From assembly GCA_900544135.1 (NCBI GenBank), contig UQTU01000003.1:150866-214865 (forward strand): a DNA stretch of 64,000 nucleotides. The letters are read 5' to 3'. The notes beneath the pieces were generated by a model. The model was not told the DNA's origin, searched no databases, and was given only the letters and a program-made list of their open reading frames with translations. Shown in pieces: positions 42,707 through 52,806 of this stretch (positions are counted from its first letter, which is position 1; each line of letters opens with the position of its first letter). The translations under genes were made by a program, and so were the position numbers. This DNA comes from an uncultured Collinsella sp. (GTDB lineage: Bacteria > Actinomycetota > Coriobacteriia > Coriobacteriales > Coriobacteriaceae).

Positions 42707-44050
42707 CTAGTTGGCCATGACACCTTCGGTCCAAGCCTCGACGTCCTCGATGCGCAGGACGTTGGCGACCTCGGCCACGCAGTCGACGCTGGCAAGCTCG
42801 GCGGCGGCAGCCTGGACGTCCTTCTCGAGTGCGCGGTGCGTCAGGAAGATGACCGAGCAGGCATCGCTGACACCCGACTTGCCGTCCTCGACTTGGTTGA
42901 TGAGCGAGATCGAAATGTTGTGCTTGGCAAAGATGTCGACCGTCTCGGACAGGGCGCCCACGCGGTCGGCGACCTTCAGGCGCACATAGTACTTGGTCTG
43001 GAGCTCGTCCATGGGCTTAAAGGCGAGGTTGTGACCATAGGGCTCAATCTCGGGCAGCGGAGCCACGCCCCGGCTGATCTGCTCGGAGAGCGACAGGATA
43101 TCGCCCACGACGGCGCTCGCGGTGGGGAAGGAGCCTGCGCCGGCACCGTAGAACATGGTCTCGCCCACGGCATCGCCCACTACGTAAACAGCGTTCATGG
43201 CGCCGTTGACCTTGGCAAGCATGTGGTCGGCGGGGATCAGCGTGGGATGCACGCGGACGTCGACGCCGGCGTCGGTGTTGCGGGCGATGCCGAGCAGCTT
43301 AATGGTGTAGCCGAGCTCGCGGGCCTGGGCGATGTCCTCGGCGCCGATGGTGCGGATACCCTGCTGGTACACATCATCGGTGGTCACGCGAGTGCCAAAG
43401 CCGATGGAGGCGAGGATCGCCGTCTTGCTGGCGGCATCGAAGCCGTCGACGTCGGCGGACGGGTCGGCCTCGGCATAGCCCTTGGCCTGTGCATCGGCGA
43501 GCACGTCGGCGTAATCGGCGCCCTCGGCGTCCATGCGCGACAGGATGTAGTTGGTGGTGCCGTTGAGGATGCCGGCGATGGTCAGGATCTTGTTGCCCAC
43601 CAGATCGTGCTCAAGCGTGCTCACGATGGGGATGCCGCCGCCGCAGCTGGCCTCGCACTTAATCTGCACGCCGCACGCGCGTGCCTTCTTGGCAAGCGTC
43701 TCGACGTGACGGCCCAGCAGGGCCTTGTTGGCAGAGACGACGTGCTTGCCGTGCTCAAAGGCAGTGGTGAAGATCTCGGTTGCGGGATGCTCGCCGCCGA
43801 TCAGCTCGACGACGATGTCGACGGCGGGGTCGGTGACGACATCGTGCCAGTCGCTCGTAAAGGCCTCGCGCTCAATGCCTGCCGCCTCGGCCTGCTCCCA
43901 GGCAAGCGCGCAGGCGCGGGTCAGCTTAAGGTCGATGCCGTAGGCTGCCAGGTACTCATCGTGGTGGCTCTTGATCAGACGGGCCACGCCGCCGCCGACG
44001 GTTCCCAGACCGATGAGGCCGACGTTCACGGTGCGCAGGGGTTCGCTCAT
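42707..44050 (-). CDS. hom: Homoserine dehydrogenase
   Basis: 447 residues: NAD(P)-binding VGLIGLGTVGGGVA, catalytic-domain VSANKALLG, GGGIPIVSTL, GILNGTTNYIL and the substrate site AKGYAEADPSADVDGFDAASK, then a C-terminal ACT domain (YYVRLKVADRVGALSE). It reduces aspartate semialdehyde to homoserine for threonine and methionine; the ACT domain suggests feedback control by threonine. AAGGAGC precedes ATG 44050. It is transcribed alone and has its own terminator. Confidence 0.95.
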   Translation of the reverse strand: MSEPLRTVNVGLIGLGTVGGGVARLIKSHHDEYLAAYGIDLKLTRACALAWEQAEAAGIEREAFTSDWHDVVTDPAVDIVVELIGGEHPATEIFTTAFEHGKHVVSANKALLGRHVETLAKKARACGVQIKCEASCGGGIPIVSTLEHDLVGNKILTIAGILNGTTNYILSRMDAEGADYADVLADAQAKGYAEADPSADVDGFDAASKTAILASIGFGTRVTTDDVYQQGIRTIGAEDIAQARELGYTIKLLGIARNTDAGVDVRVHPTLIPADHMLAKVNGAMNAVYVVGDAVGETMFYGAGAGSFPTASAVVGDILSLSEQISRGVAPLPEIEPYGHNLAFKPMDELQTKYYVRLKVADRVGALSETVDIFAKHNISISLINQVEDGKSGVSDACSVIFLTHRALEKDVQAAAAELASVDCVAEVANVLRIEDVEAWTEGVMAN

Positions 44051-44256
44051 AGATAGCTCCTTCGTGCATCTTATGGATGGATAAATCGCTTAAAGGTTGA
44101 GTGCATTCTAGCGTGAACCGAGGACGCGTGCTCGCCAGGCAACAGGAGTCGCACAAAACGGCACCCCCGAAACGCTGCGGAAACATTGGAAACACGCTCG
44201 CTACAAACGAACTTCCGTAACAAACTGTCAACGTTTGCACCATAAGGTTTGCCCTG

Positions 44257-44553
44257 TGCGACTGGGGCATGCAGGCGCTCGTCGGCCCCGTTACCACCGG
44301 TGCCGCCGTCGCCGTCTCGGGCGAGATCGCCGATGCCTTTGCCGAGCAGGCCAAGGCGTCCAAGCTCGACATCGTCGATACCGAGACCTTTAAGGACGAC
44401 TCCTCCACGAGCTTTATCAACCAGCCGACCAAGGCCATGCGCAAGATCAAGATCGAGGGCCTGACGGGCGAGCTGACGTGGAATGACGAGGGCCAGGTCG
44501 AAAAGCCCGCTGCAGCCTATGTGATCCGGGACGGCAAGTACATCGCCGCCTAA
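44257..44553 (+). pseudogene. Internally deleted livK remnant
   Basis: The translated frame consists of three pieces that match the intact binding protein at 44825: DWGMQALVGPVTTGAAVAV, then IADAFAEQAKASKLDIVD...ETFKDD, then MRKIKIEGLTGELTWNDEGQ to the C-terminus. The first junction omits about 70 residues and the second about 120; the frame is kept across both. There is no signal peptide, lipobox or ribosome-binding site. It lies 271 bp before livK, so it is best read as the decayed tail of a tandem paralogue. Confidence 0.8.
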
Positions 44554-44782
44554 GCGCGCATAAAGCGCGACCGGTGAGGCTGTTTTATTCAGGGCGGGGA
44601 CGCCTGTAACAGAACGGAAACATTGCTTTTACACAATAAAGTGGCTTTACTGCATAAAGTAAAGGAAATACGCAGAAAAATGGATAAATGAACAAATCCA
44701 AAGAAAAGTCGAAATAACCGCTACTTTTCCTAACTAAAGCGTCTACTATTTTGCGAACGCCGAACACGGCGAAGGATGGCCT

Positions 44783-44803
44783 GTCGGGTAACCGAAACCC
44801 GAC
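44783..44803 (+). promoter_or_regulatory. Hairpin in the liv operon leader
   Basis: GTCGGGT (44783-44789) pairs perfectly with ACCCGAC (44797-44803) about 10 nt before the livK ribosome-binding site. No T run follows, so it is not a terminator; it may stabilise or tune translation of the mRNA. Confidence 0.4.
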
Positions 44804-44824
44804 GAGATTTGAGAGGAGAGCCGC

Positions 44825-46012
44825 ATGTCGAGCCTCACCGGTAAGTCATTGAACCCTGTTATGAATCGCAGGAGCGTTATCGCGAGCGCAGCAGGTCTGG
44901 GGGCGATGTCCATTCTAGCTGGCTGCTCCTCCAACGGCGGCGACAGCGGTTCCGCGTCGGGCGACGCTTCGTTTAAGATCGGCACCATCGGCCCGCTGAC
45001 CGGCGCCAACGCGTCCTACGGCAAGTCCGTTACACAGGCTGTCGAGCTTGGCTGCAAGGATTTCTCGACTAAGGAGCTGCCGCTTGTCAGCAAGGCCGAG
45101 GACGACCAGGCTGACGGCGAGAAGGCCGTCAACGCCTTCAACACCCTGCTCGACTGGGGCATGCAGGCCCTCGTCGGTCCGACCACCACGGGTGCGTCGG
45201 TCGCCGTTGCCGCCGAGTGCGGCAACGACCCCGAGACGTTCATGATCACCCCGTCCGCGTCCTCCGAGGACGTTACCAAGGGCAAGGATTGCGTCTTCCA
45301 GGTTTGCTTTACCGACCCCAACCAAGGTGTCAACGCTGCCAAGTTCCTGGCAGAGAAGTATGCGAACGAGAAGTTCGTGCTGTTCTATAACTCCGGCGAC
45401 GCCTATTCTTCGGGCATCGCAGATTCCTTTAAGGCCCAGGCCGCTAAGTCTAAGCTTGAGATTGTCGACGAGGAGACCTTTAAGGACGACTCCGCCACGA
45501 GCTTTACCAACCAGCTGACCAAGGCCAAGCAGGCAGGCGCCACCATGATCTTTGCGCCGATCTACTACACGCCGGCGTCCGTCCTGCTCAAGAACGCCAA
45601 GGACATGGGCTACGACGTCAAGATGATGGGCTGCGACGGCATGGACGGCATCCTGGGCGTTGAGGGCTTCGACACCTCTCTGGCCGAGGGTCTGCTGCTC
45701 ATGACCCCGTTCTCCGCCAACGACGAGAAGAACGCCGACTTCGTCAACGCTTACAAGGATAAGTACGGCGATACCCCCGACCAGTTTGCCGCCGACGCCT
45801 ACGACGGCGTGCATGCTGTGGTCGAGGCTCTCAAGGAGGCCGGCCTGGGCGTCGACGCCGACCCCACCGAGGTTGCCGAGAAGCTTCCCGAGGCCATGCG
45901 CAACATTACCGTTGACGGCCTGACTGGCAAGCTCTCCTGGAACGACAAGGGTCAGGTCCAGAAGGACCCGACGGCGTACGTCATTACCGACGGCAAGTAC
46001 GTACAGGCCTAA
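44825..46012 (+). CDS. livK: Branched-chain amino acid ABC transporter, substrate-binding lipoprotein
   Basis: 395 residues. The N-terminus carries NRRSV (possible Tat-type twin arginine), a hydrophobic segment and the lipobox LAGC near residue 38, so the protein is lipid-anchored outside the membrane. The mature domain starts KIGTIGPLTGANASYGK and has GPTTTGASVAVAAE and PSASSEDVT, as in periplasmic-type leucine/isoleucine/valine receptors. GAGAGGAGAG precedes ATG. First gene of livKHMGF; a remnant of a paralogue lies upstream. Confidence 0.93.
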   Translation: MSSLTGKSLNPVMNRRSVIASAAGLGAMSILAGCSSNGGDSGSASGDASFKIGTIGPLTGANASYGKSVTQAVELGCKDFSTKELPLVSKAEDDQADGEKAVNAFNTLLDWGMQALVGPTTTGASVAVAAECGNDPETFMITPSASSEDVTKGKDCVFQVCFTDPNQGVNAAKFLAEKYANEKFVLFYNSGDAYSSGIADSFKAQAAKSKLEIVDEETFKDDSATSFTNQLTKAKQAGATMIFAPIYYTPASVLLKNAKDMGYDVKMMGCDGMDGILGVEGFDTSLAEGLLLMTPFSANDEKNADFVNAYKDKYGDTPDQFAADAYDGVHAVVEALKEAGLGVDADPTEVAEKLPEAMRNITVDGLTGKLSWNDKGQVQKDPTAYVITDGKYVQA

Positions 46013-46151
46013 TAGGCCGCCTTACATAGAGCGGTTTTGATCCCAAGCAGGGGAGGTTTTGGCCTTCCCTGCTTGCTTGGTATCTAGGGACGATGTAACG
46101 TCCCTGTTTCATACATCAACTGGAAACCTATTCGAAAGGGGGATGTGGAAC

Positions 46152-47033
46152 ATGACGGTCTTTATCCAATACCTGGTCAACGGCCTGTCCATGGGCAGCG
46201 TCTACGCCATCATCGCGTTGGGCTACACCATGGTCTACGGTATCGCCAAGATGCTCAACTTCGCTCACGGCGACGTCATCATGGTCGGTGCCTATGTCTC
46301 GTTCTGTGCCACGTCGTATCTCGGCCTCCCGGGCTGGGCATCTGTAGTTCTCTCTTGTGTGGTCTGCACGGTTCTCGGTGTTCTCATCGAGGGTCTGGCA
46401 TACAAGCCGCTGCGCCAGGCGGGCCCGCTGGCCGTTCTGATCACGGCCATCGGCGTGTCTTACTTCCTGCAGAACGCCGCGCAGCTTCTGTGGGGCGCCA
46501 CGCCCAAGAACTTCACTTCGCTCGTCACCTTCCCGGTGCCGGAGTTCTTGGCCAAGTTCAACGTGAGCGCCGTCTCGCTCGTCACCATCGTCGCCTGCCT
46601 GGTTATCATGGCCGGCCTGATGTTCTTTACGGGTAAGACCAAGATGGGCAAAGCCATGCGTGCCGTGTCCGAGGACAAGGCCGCCGCTCAGCTCATGGGC
46701 ATCAACGTCAACCGCACCATCTCGATGACGTTTGCCATCGGCTCTGCCCTTGCCGCCGTCGCCGGCGTGCTGCTGTGCTCCTACTCGCCGGTGCTGCAGC
46801 CCACCACGGGCGCCATGCCTGGCATCAAGGCCTTCGACGCCGCCGTCTTCGGCGGTATCGGCTCCATCCCCGGCGCCTTTGTCGGTGGCATTCTCATCGG
46901 CATCATCGAAGCGATGGCGCAGGCCTACATTTCCACGAGCCTTGCCAACTCCATCGTCTTTGGCGTTCTGATCATCGTCCTGCTCGTCAAGCCTGCCGGC
47001 CTCTTGGGCAAGTACGTCCCCGAGAAGGTGTAG
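46152..47033 (+). CDS. livH: Branched-chain amino acid ABC transporter permease LivH
   Basis: 293 residues, about eight membrane segments. NGLSMGSVYAIIALGYTMVYGIAKMLNFAHGD is the characteristic LivH opening, and EDKAAAQLMGIN is the loop that contacts the ATPases. ATG 46152 lies 9 nt after AAAGGGGG; the ATG at 46143 directly abuts it and is less likely. It forms the transmembrane channel with LivM. Confidence 0.95.
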   Translation: MTVFIQYLVNGLSMGSVYAIIALGYTMVYGIAKMLNFAHGDVIMVGAYVSFCATSYLGLPGWASVVLSCVVCTVLGVLIEGLAYKPLRQAGPLAVLITAIGVSYFLQNAAQLLWGATPKNFTSLVTFPVPEFLAKFNVSAVSLVTIVACLVIMAGLMFFTGKTKMGKAMRAVSEDKAAAQLMGINVNRTISMTFAIGSALAAVAGVLLCSYSPVLQPTTGAMPGIKAFDAAVFGGIGSIPGAFVGGILIGIIEAMAQAYISTSLANSIVFGVLIIVLLVKPAGLLGKYVPEKV

Positions 47034-47042
47034 GTGAGCGTT

Positions 47043-48111
47043 ATGAAGTTTCTTAAAGACAAGCAGACGCGTCACGATTTTGTCACGTACGCCATGTGCG
47101 TTGTGGCGTTCGCCATCGTGTTCTTTATGCAGTCCAACCACATGATCCCGCGCATGATCGCCGGTCAGCTGGTTCCCATCACGGCCTATATCGTCATGGC
47201 CATCTCCCTTAACCTCGTCGTCGGCATCGCGGGCGACTTGTCGCTGGGCCACGCGGGCTTTATGAGCGTCGGTGCCTATACGGGCATCGTCACCGCGGTC
47301 GCCCTCGAGAGCGCCGTTCCCTCCGATCCGGTGCGTCTTGTCATCAGCATTGTGGTCGGCGCTATCGCCGCTGCCATTCTGGGCTTCCTGATTGGTATCC
47401 CGGTTCTTCGCCTGAGTGGCGACTACCTGGCCATCGTGACCTTGGCCTTTGGCGAGATCATCAAAGAGATCGTCACCTGCCTCATTGTGGGCGTCGACTC
47501 CCGCGGTCTGCACGTGATCTTTAACATCACGGGCAACTCCACGATCGACGACCTGCACCTGCTCGAGGACGGCACCGCCATCATCAAGGGCGCCCAGGGC
47601 GCCTCGGGCGTGTCGACGTACTCGACCTTCCTCGCCGGTGCCATCCTGGTCATGGTCGCACTCGTGATCGTACTCAACCTGGTTCGCAGCCGTACCGGCC
47701 GTGCCATTATGGCCGTGCGCGATAACAAGATTGCAGCCGAGTCCGTAGGCATCTCCGTCACCGAGTACCGCATGATCGCCTTCGTGGTTTCCGCTGCCCT
47801 CGCCGGTGCTGCCGGAGCTCTCTTCGGCGGTAACTTCTCGCAGCTCTCCGCCACTAAGTTCGACTTCAACACGTCGATTCTCATTCTGGTGTTCGTGGTC
47901 CTGGGTGGCCTGGGCAACATGCGCGGTTCCGTCATCGCGGCGGCACTGCTCACGGTGCTTCCCGAGCTGCTCCGTCAGTTCTCGGACTACCGTATGCTCA
48001 TCTACGCCATTGTGCTGATTCTGGTCATGATCTTTACCAACAACCCGCAGCTTAAAGCGTTCTTCGGCCGCATTAAGGACCGCTTTACTTCTAAGAAGGA
48101 GGTGGCAGCCG

Positions 48112-48122
<11 letters not shown>
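47043..48122 (+). CDS. livM: Branched-chain amino acid ABC transporter permease LivM
   Basis: 359 residues, about ten membrane segments, with NLVVGIAGDLSLGHAGFMSVGAY and the EAA-type loop RDNKIAAESVGIS. ATG 47043 with AGGTGA upstream is preferred; a GTG at 47034 directly after livH is also possible. Its end overlaps livG by 11 nt. Confidence 0.93.
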
Positions 48123-48972
<850 letters not shown>

Positions 48973-49686
48973 ATGGCAGAGCCGATGCTTTCCGTCTACA
49001 ACATCAACGTCTGGTACGGTGCCATCCACGCCATCAAGGACATCTCCTTTAACGTCAACGAGGGTGAGATCGTGGCCTTGATCGGCGCCAACGGCGCCGG
49101 TAAGTCCACGACGCTTAAAACCGTTTCGGGCCTGCTACGTTCCAAGACCGGTTCCATCAAGTTTATGGGCGAGGACATTACCCATACGCCTGCCGACAAG
49201 CTGGTGGGCAAGGGCCTGGCTCAGGTCCCCGAGGGCCGTCGCGCCTTTTTGCAGATGACGGTCGAGGAGAACCTGGAGATGGGCGCCTACACGCAGCCCA
49301 AGTCCACGGTTGCTCCGGGCCTCGAGCGCGTCTACGAGCAGTTCCCGCGCCTGAAGGAACGCCGTCGCCAGGTCGCCGGCACCCTTTCAGGCGGCGAGCT
49401 GCAGATGCTTGTTATGGGCCGCGCTCTTATGAGTAACCCTAAGCTGCTCATGCTCGATGAGCCCTCTATGGGCTTGGCGCCGATTCTGATTGAGCAGATC
49501 TTCCAGATCGTCGAGGATCTGCACAAGGCCGGAACCACGGTGCTCCTGGTCGAACAAAACGCGCAGATGGCACTTTCCATCGCCACACGCGGCTATGTGC
49601 TCGAGACCGGCAAAATCACCATGACCGGCACCGGCCAAGAGCTGCTGCACGACGACAACGTGCGTAAAGCCTACCTGGGCGGCTAG
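48973..49686 (+). CDS. livF: Branched-chain amino acid ABC transporter ATPase LivF
   Basis: 237 residues. Walker A GANGAGKSTTL, signature LSGGELQMLVMGRAL, Walker B LLMLDEPSMGLAP, switch His replaced by Gln (LLVEQNA), all typical of LivF. It begins directly after livG. Last gene of the operon, followed by a hairpin. Confidence 0.95.
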   Translation: MAEPMLSVYNINVWYGAIHAIKDISFNVNEGEIVALIGANGAGKSTTLKTVSGLLRSKTGSIKFMGEDITHTPADKLVGKGLAQVPEGRRAFLQMTVEENLEMGAYTQPKSTVAPGLERVYEQFPRLKERRRQVAGTLSGGELQMLVMGRALMSNPKLLMLDEPSMGLAPILIEQIFQIVEDLHKAGTTVLLVEQNAQMALSIATRGYVLETGKITMTGTGQELLHDDNVRKAYLGG

Positions 49687-49689
49687 ATA

Positions 49690-49717
49690 GTTACGGCGTT
49701 TTGCCAAACGCCGTAAC
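49690..49717 (+). terminator. Hairpin after the liv operon
   Basis: GTTACGGCGTTT (49690-49701) pairs perfectly with AAACGCCGTAAC (49706-49717) around TGCC. No T run follows. Confidence 0.55.
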
Positions 49718-49730
49718 CAGCCGACGCTGC

Positions 49731-49829
49731 AAGCCCGCCAGAGCGGCAATCTGCCTTTCAACTTCGGCGGCATGACCAGAAGGTCAATGCTGCCTTGTTT
49801 CAAGGCACCTTGCTCGCTCTGGCGGGCTT
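49731..49829. repeat. 99-bp structured intergenic element
   Basis: Outer arms AAGCCCGCCAGAGCG (49731-49745) and CGCTCTGGCGGGCTT (49815-49829) pair perfectly, prolonged by GCAA/TTGC across one bulge. Inside, GGC-G-GCAT...ACC pairs with GGT...ATGC-T-GCC (49767-49793), and GCCTTG/CAAGGC (49792-49806) is a competing stem. It could be a REP-like mobile element or a structured RNA; no protein is encoded. Confidence 0.5.
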
Positions 49830-49876
49830 TCGCTGTCGTTGCCAAAACATCGGCGTTGTGGCAGATGCCAACGACT

Positions 49877-49961
49877 ACCCCCTTTATGTTGCGATGGAAT
49901 AGGGACTAAATGGGAGCCTCAGAGGCCAAAACAGTCCCTATTCCACCGCAACTTCATGGGG
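49877..49961. repeat. Long imperfect palindrome upstream of cutC
   Basis: GTTGCGATGGAATAGGGACT (49888-49907) pairs with 49933-49952 with one mismatch. Further out CCCCC/GGGGG pair across a 5-by-5 internal loop. The GGGAC/GTCCC core resembles the palindrome cores at 5.25 kb and 60.3 kb. No gene lies within. Confidence 0.5.
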
Positions 49962-50010
49962 GCGTGCGACAATGCCCATCGGAAAACGTTTGCCATCTGG
50001 GGGTCTATCT

Positions 50011-50688
50011 ATGCTGTACGAGTTTTGTGCCGAGAACTTTGAGCGGGTGCCGGCGGCTATCGATGCCGGTGCAAAGCGCATCGAGCTGTGCGACAACCTT
50101 GCCGTCGGTGGCACTACGCCCTCGGCTGGTGTTATCAGCGCTACGGTCAGCTATGCTCACGAGCATGACGCACGAGCGATGTGCATGATTCGCCCGCGTG
50201 GCGGTGACTTTCACTACAACCAGGACGAGCTGCGCATGATGGAGATGGACTTGGGTCTTGCCGTGAGCGCCGGCGCCGATGGCTTGGTCTTTGGCTGCTG
50301 CAAGCCTTGTGCCGGCGGCTGGGCGCTCGACGAGCTTACGTTGGGCGCCCTCGTGATGGCCGCGGGCTGCGCGACCGAGGAGTGCAAGCGCGAGTCCCTT
50401 GACATCACCTTCCACATGGCGTTTGACCAGCTCTCGCCCGAGGCTCAGCTCGATGCCGTCGACACACTCGCCGACTGCGGCATCACGCGTATCCTGACGC
50501 ATGGTGGTGCTGCCGGAACGCCGATCGAGGACAATCTGGAGCACCTATCGCGTCTTGTCGAGTATGCGGGCGACCGCCTGACCATCCTTCCCGGCGGCGG
50601 CATTTCCACGGCCAACCGCGATACCGTGGCGGCGGCATTGGGCGTCTCCGAGCTCCATGGCACCAAGATCGTGCCGCTGGAGGCGTAA
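50011..50688 (+). CDS. cutC: CutC family protein
   Basis: 225 residues, TIM-barrel CutC: EFCAENFERVPAAIDAGAKRIELCDNLAVGGTTPS, MIRPRGGDFHYN, GADGLVFG, FHMAFDQL, RILTHGG and LPGGGI. The family is named for copper handling, but the biochemical role is unsettled. ATG 50011 follows GGGGG; the frame is open 13 codons upstream. The GalT-like gene begins 3 nt after its stop. Confidence 0.92.
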   Translation: MLYEFCAENFERVPAAIDAGAKRIELCDNLAVGGTTPSAGVISATVSYAHEHDARAMCMIRPRGGDFHYNQDELRMMEMDLGLAVSAGADGLVFGCCKPCAGGWALDELTLGALVMAAGCATEECKRESLDITFHMAFDQLSPEAQLDAVDTLADCGITRILTHGGAAGTPIEDNLEHLSRLVEYAGDRLTILPGGGISTANRDTVAAALGVSELHGTKIVPLEA

Positions 50689-50691
50689 CCC

Positions 50692-51489
50692 GTGGCGCTG
50701 GTATTTGACGTTCAGCAGGCGAGCGGCAAGCCCGACGACAACCGGCGCCCTGGCACCGCGTGCCCCTTTTGCGATACCGAGGGACTCGCCAATATCATCC
50801 GGCGCGACGGCGACTGCATCTGGCTCGAGAATAAGTTCAAAACCCTGCGCGCCACCCGTCAAACCGTGCTGATCGAGTCAGCCGATCACGATGCCGACCT
50901 GGTGACCTATGAGCCAGATGAACTCCACCATGTGATGAGGTTTGCCCTGGATTGCTGGCAGCAGATGATCGATTCACGGCAGTATCGAAGCGTGCTCATG
51001 TACAAGAACAAGGGTCCTCTCTCGGGCGGTAGTCTCGTTCATCCGCACATGCAGATTGTGGGTTTGGAGCAGGAAGACGGCTATGCTTCGTTGACTTCCG
51101 CCAATTTCGAAGGCATCAATGTCTGGCAACAGGGGAGAATCGCGGCCAACATCTCAACCGAACCGATCATGGGGTTCTTTGAGGTCAACGTTTCAGCCCC
51201 GCAGGGAATCGCCGCCAGCGATGACACAAGAGACCAAGCCGAGGCAGATCTCTTCGCCGATGCGATCCAGGTGGCTCTGCGCTATATCCTGAACGAGCAC
51301 CACGGTGGTCGCGCAGAGTCGTACAACTTGTTCTTCTATCACCTGGGCGGTCGGACCATTGCCAAGGCGCTGCCGCGTTGGGTGGTTTCGCCCTACTTTG
51401 TCGGCTATCGTTTGGCCCAGGTCAATGCCGAGACAACGCTCGATATCGATGCTGAGCGCTTGCGTGCGCATCTGGAAACGCTCGTATAG
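50692..51489 (+). CDS. Galactose-1-phosphate uridylyltransferase-like (HIT superfamily) protein
   Basis: 265 residues. CPFCDTEG is a possible zinc site and SLVHPHMQIVG carries the H-x-H-x-Q motif of GalT-type nucleotidyltransferases. It is shorter than true GalT (about 350 residues) and resembles the DUF4931-type group, so its substrate is unknown. GTG 50692 is 9 nt after GGAGG and follows cutC directly, so both are probably one operon. Confidence 0.75.
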   Translation: MALVFDVQQASGKPDDNRRPGTACPFCDTEGLANIIRRDGDCIWLENKFKTLRATRQTVLIESADHDADLVTYEPDELHHVMRFALDCWQQMIDSRQYRSVLMYKNKGPLSGGSLVHPHMQIVGLEQEDGYASLTSANFEGINVWQQGRIAANISTEPIMGFFEVNVSAPQGIAASDDTRDQAEADLFADAIQVALRYILNEHHGGRAESYNLFFYHLGGRTIAKALPRWVVSPYFVGYRLAQVNAETTLDIDAERLRAHLETLV

Positions 51490-51519
51490 CAAGATTAACA
51501 CCCGTGTAATGCGGACAGT

Positions 51520-52518
51520 CTAGCGCGCCATGGCGTCGCGGCCGGCCTCGACACGCTTGCGCTGGGCGGCGCGCTCCTCGCCGGTCAGACGCTCAAAGAG
51601 ATGCCCGATAAACGAGGCGAGTATCTGCTGAAACAGCGTTCCGCACATGACGGGAAACACGACTTCGCCTGGAAAGTACTGTGTGGCGATGACGGCGCCC
51701 GAAGAGATGTTACGCATGCCGCAGGTAAAGCACATGGTAGTCGTCTCGCTATATGGCAGATGCAGCGCACGGGCGACCAGAAAACCGACGACAAAGCCGC
51801 TGATGGCGAAGGTCAAAATAAAGAGGGCGACTTCCAGACGCATCGCGTTCATGTGCAGGACGTACTCGCTCATGGCGGTGGAGTTGGAGGCGATAATGCC
51901 CATCATCATGAACTTGCAGGCGGGCGAGAGCGCGGGGGAGAGCTTCTCGTGTCCCCATCCACGTGTGAGCTCGTTGATCACGATGCCGAGCACGGCGGGG
52001 ATGGCGATCATAAAGGCCATGTCCTGCATCATGCTCGGCACATCGATCGAGACGGTGGCACCCAGCAAGAGCTTCAGCGTGAGCGGAATCGTCACAGGCG
52101 AGATAACCGAGGACGTCAGGATGATGGTGAGCGCGAGCGGGCCGTTGCCGCCGAACATGCTAATCCACATAAAGGCAGTGACCGCCACGGGTACGCTGTA
52201 CTCGAGCACGATGCCGCAGACAAGGTTGGGATTGGAGCCAAAGAACAGCGATCCCATGGCATAGGCTGCTATGGGAATAAGCACCGCCGAGACGAGCAGC
52301 GCCAAAATCAGGTGCAGGGGACGGCGGAACACCTCAGCGACCTGGTGGAAGGTGTTGCTGAGCGCACCTTGGAACGTCATAAAGGCGAAGAGGGCGGGAA
52401 CGATGGGCTTGAGTACGCCGATCTGCTGGGGAAAGAGCACGCCGAGCGTTACGCAAATCGGAACGATGACCTGCATATGCCCCGCGAGGAACTTTCCCAG
52501 TCCAACCCATTGCTTCAT
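51520..52518 (-). CDS. BASS family (bile acid:sodium symporter-like) transporter
   Basis: 332 residues with nine to ten membrane segments. LFAFMTFQGALSNTF, ISPVTIPLTLKLLLG and CGMRNISSGAVIATQYFP fit the BASS fold, where the last two crossing helices hold sodium-binding Asn/Gln/Thr. The substrate may be a bile acid, keto-acid or pantoate. ATG 52518 is chosen; a GGGAG lies 11 nt upstream. Divergent from recJ. Confidence 0.85.
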   Translation of the reverse strand: MKQWVGLGKFLAGHMQVIVPICVTLGVLFPQQIGVLKPIVPALFAFMTFQGALSNTFHQVAEVFRRPLHLILALLVSAVLIPIAAYAMGSLFFGSNPNLVCGIVLEYSVPVAVTAFMWISMFGGNGPLALTIILTSSVISPVTIPLTLKLLLGATVSIDVPSMMQDMAFMIAIPAVLGIVINELTRGWGHEKLSPALSPACKFMMMGIIASNSTAMSEYVLHMNAMRLEVALFILTFAISGFVVGFLVARALHLPYSETTTMCFTCGMRNISSGAVIATQYFPGEVVFPVMCGTLFQQILASFIGHLFERLTGEERAAQRKRVEAGRDAMAR

Positions 52519-52740
52519 ATGCCCCGTGACTCCCTTTATCCGCGAACTCGTTTGAATGGATATGCTAGACGCTCGCATGCGTCCGTGCGTCAGAAACGCT
52601 CGATTATTTCGAGGCTATTACCGGCCTCGTTTACCGAAACCAGGGCGTGCCGCGAGGCTCTGCGTCCGTGCCGCACGGTATAATAAATCCGTTCAACAGA
52701 TCTGCCTGCCGAAGCGGGCATACACAGAGGACTCATCGCT

Positions 52741-52806
52741 ATGAACCGTGAGAGGTATCGCGGCGACCTGCCCCTATCGGGGGTGGGCGCCTATGTCATC
52801 GCTTAA
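52741..52806 (+). CDS. Short upstream ORF overlapping the recJ start
   Basis: A 21-codon frame with AGAGGAC 8 nt before its ATG. It ends at TAA 52804-52806, 14 nt inside recJ in another frame. The peptide (MNRERYRGD...) has no hydrophobic core. It could be a leader peptide coupling translation to recJ, or chance. Confidence 0.3.
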   Translation: MNRERYRGDLPLSGVGAYVIA

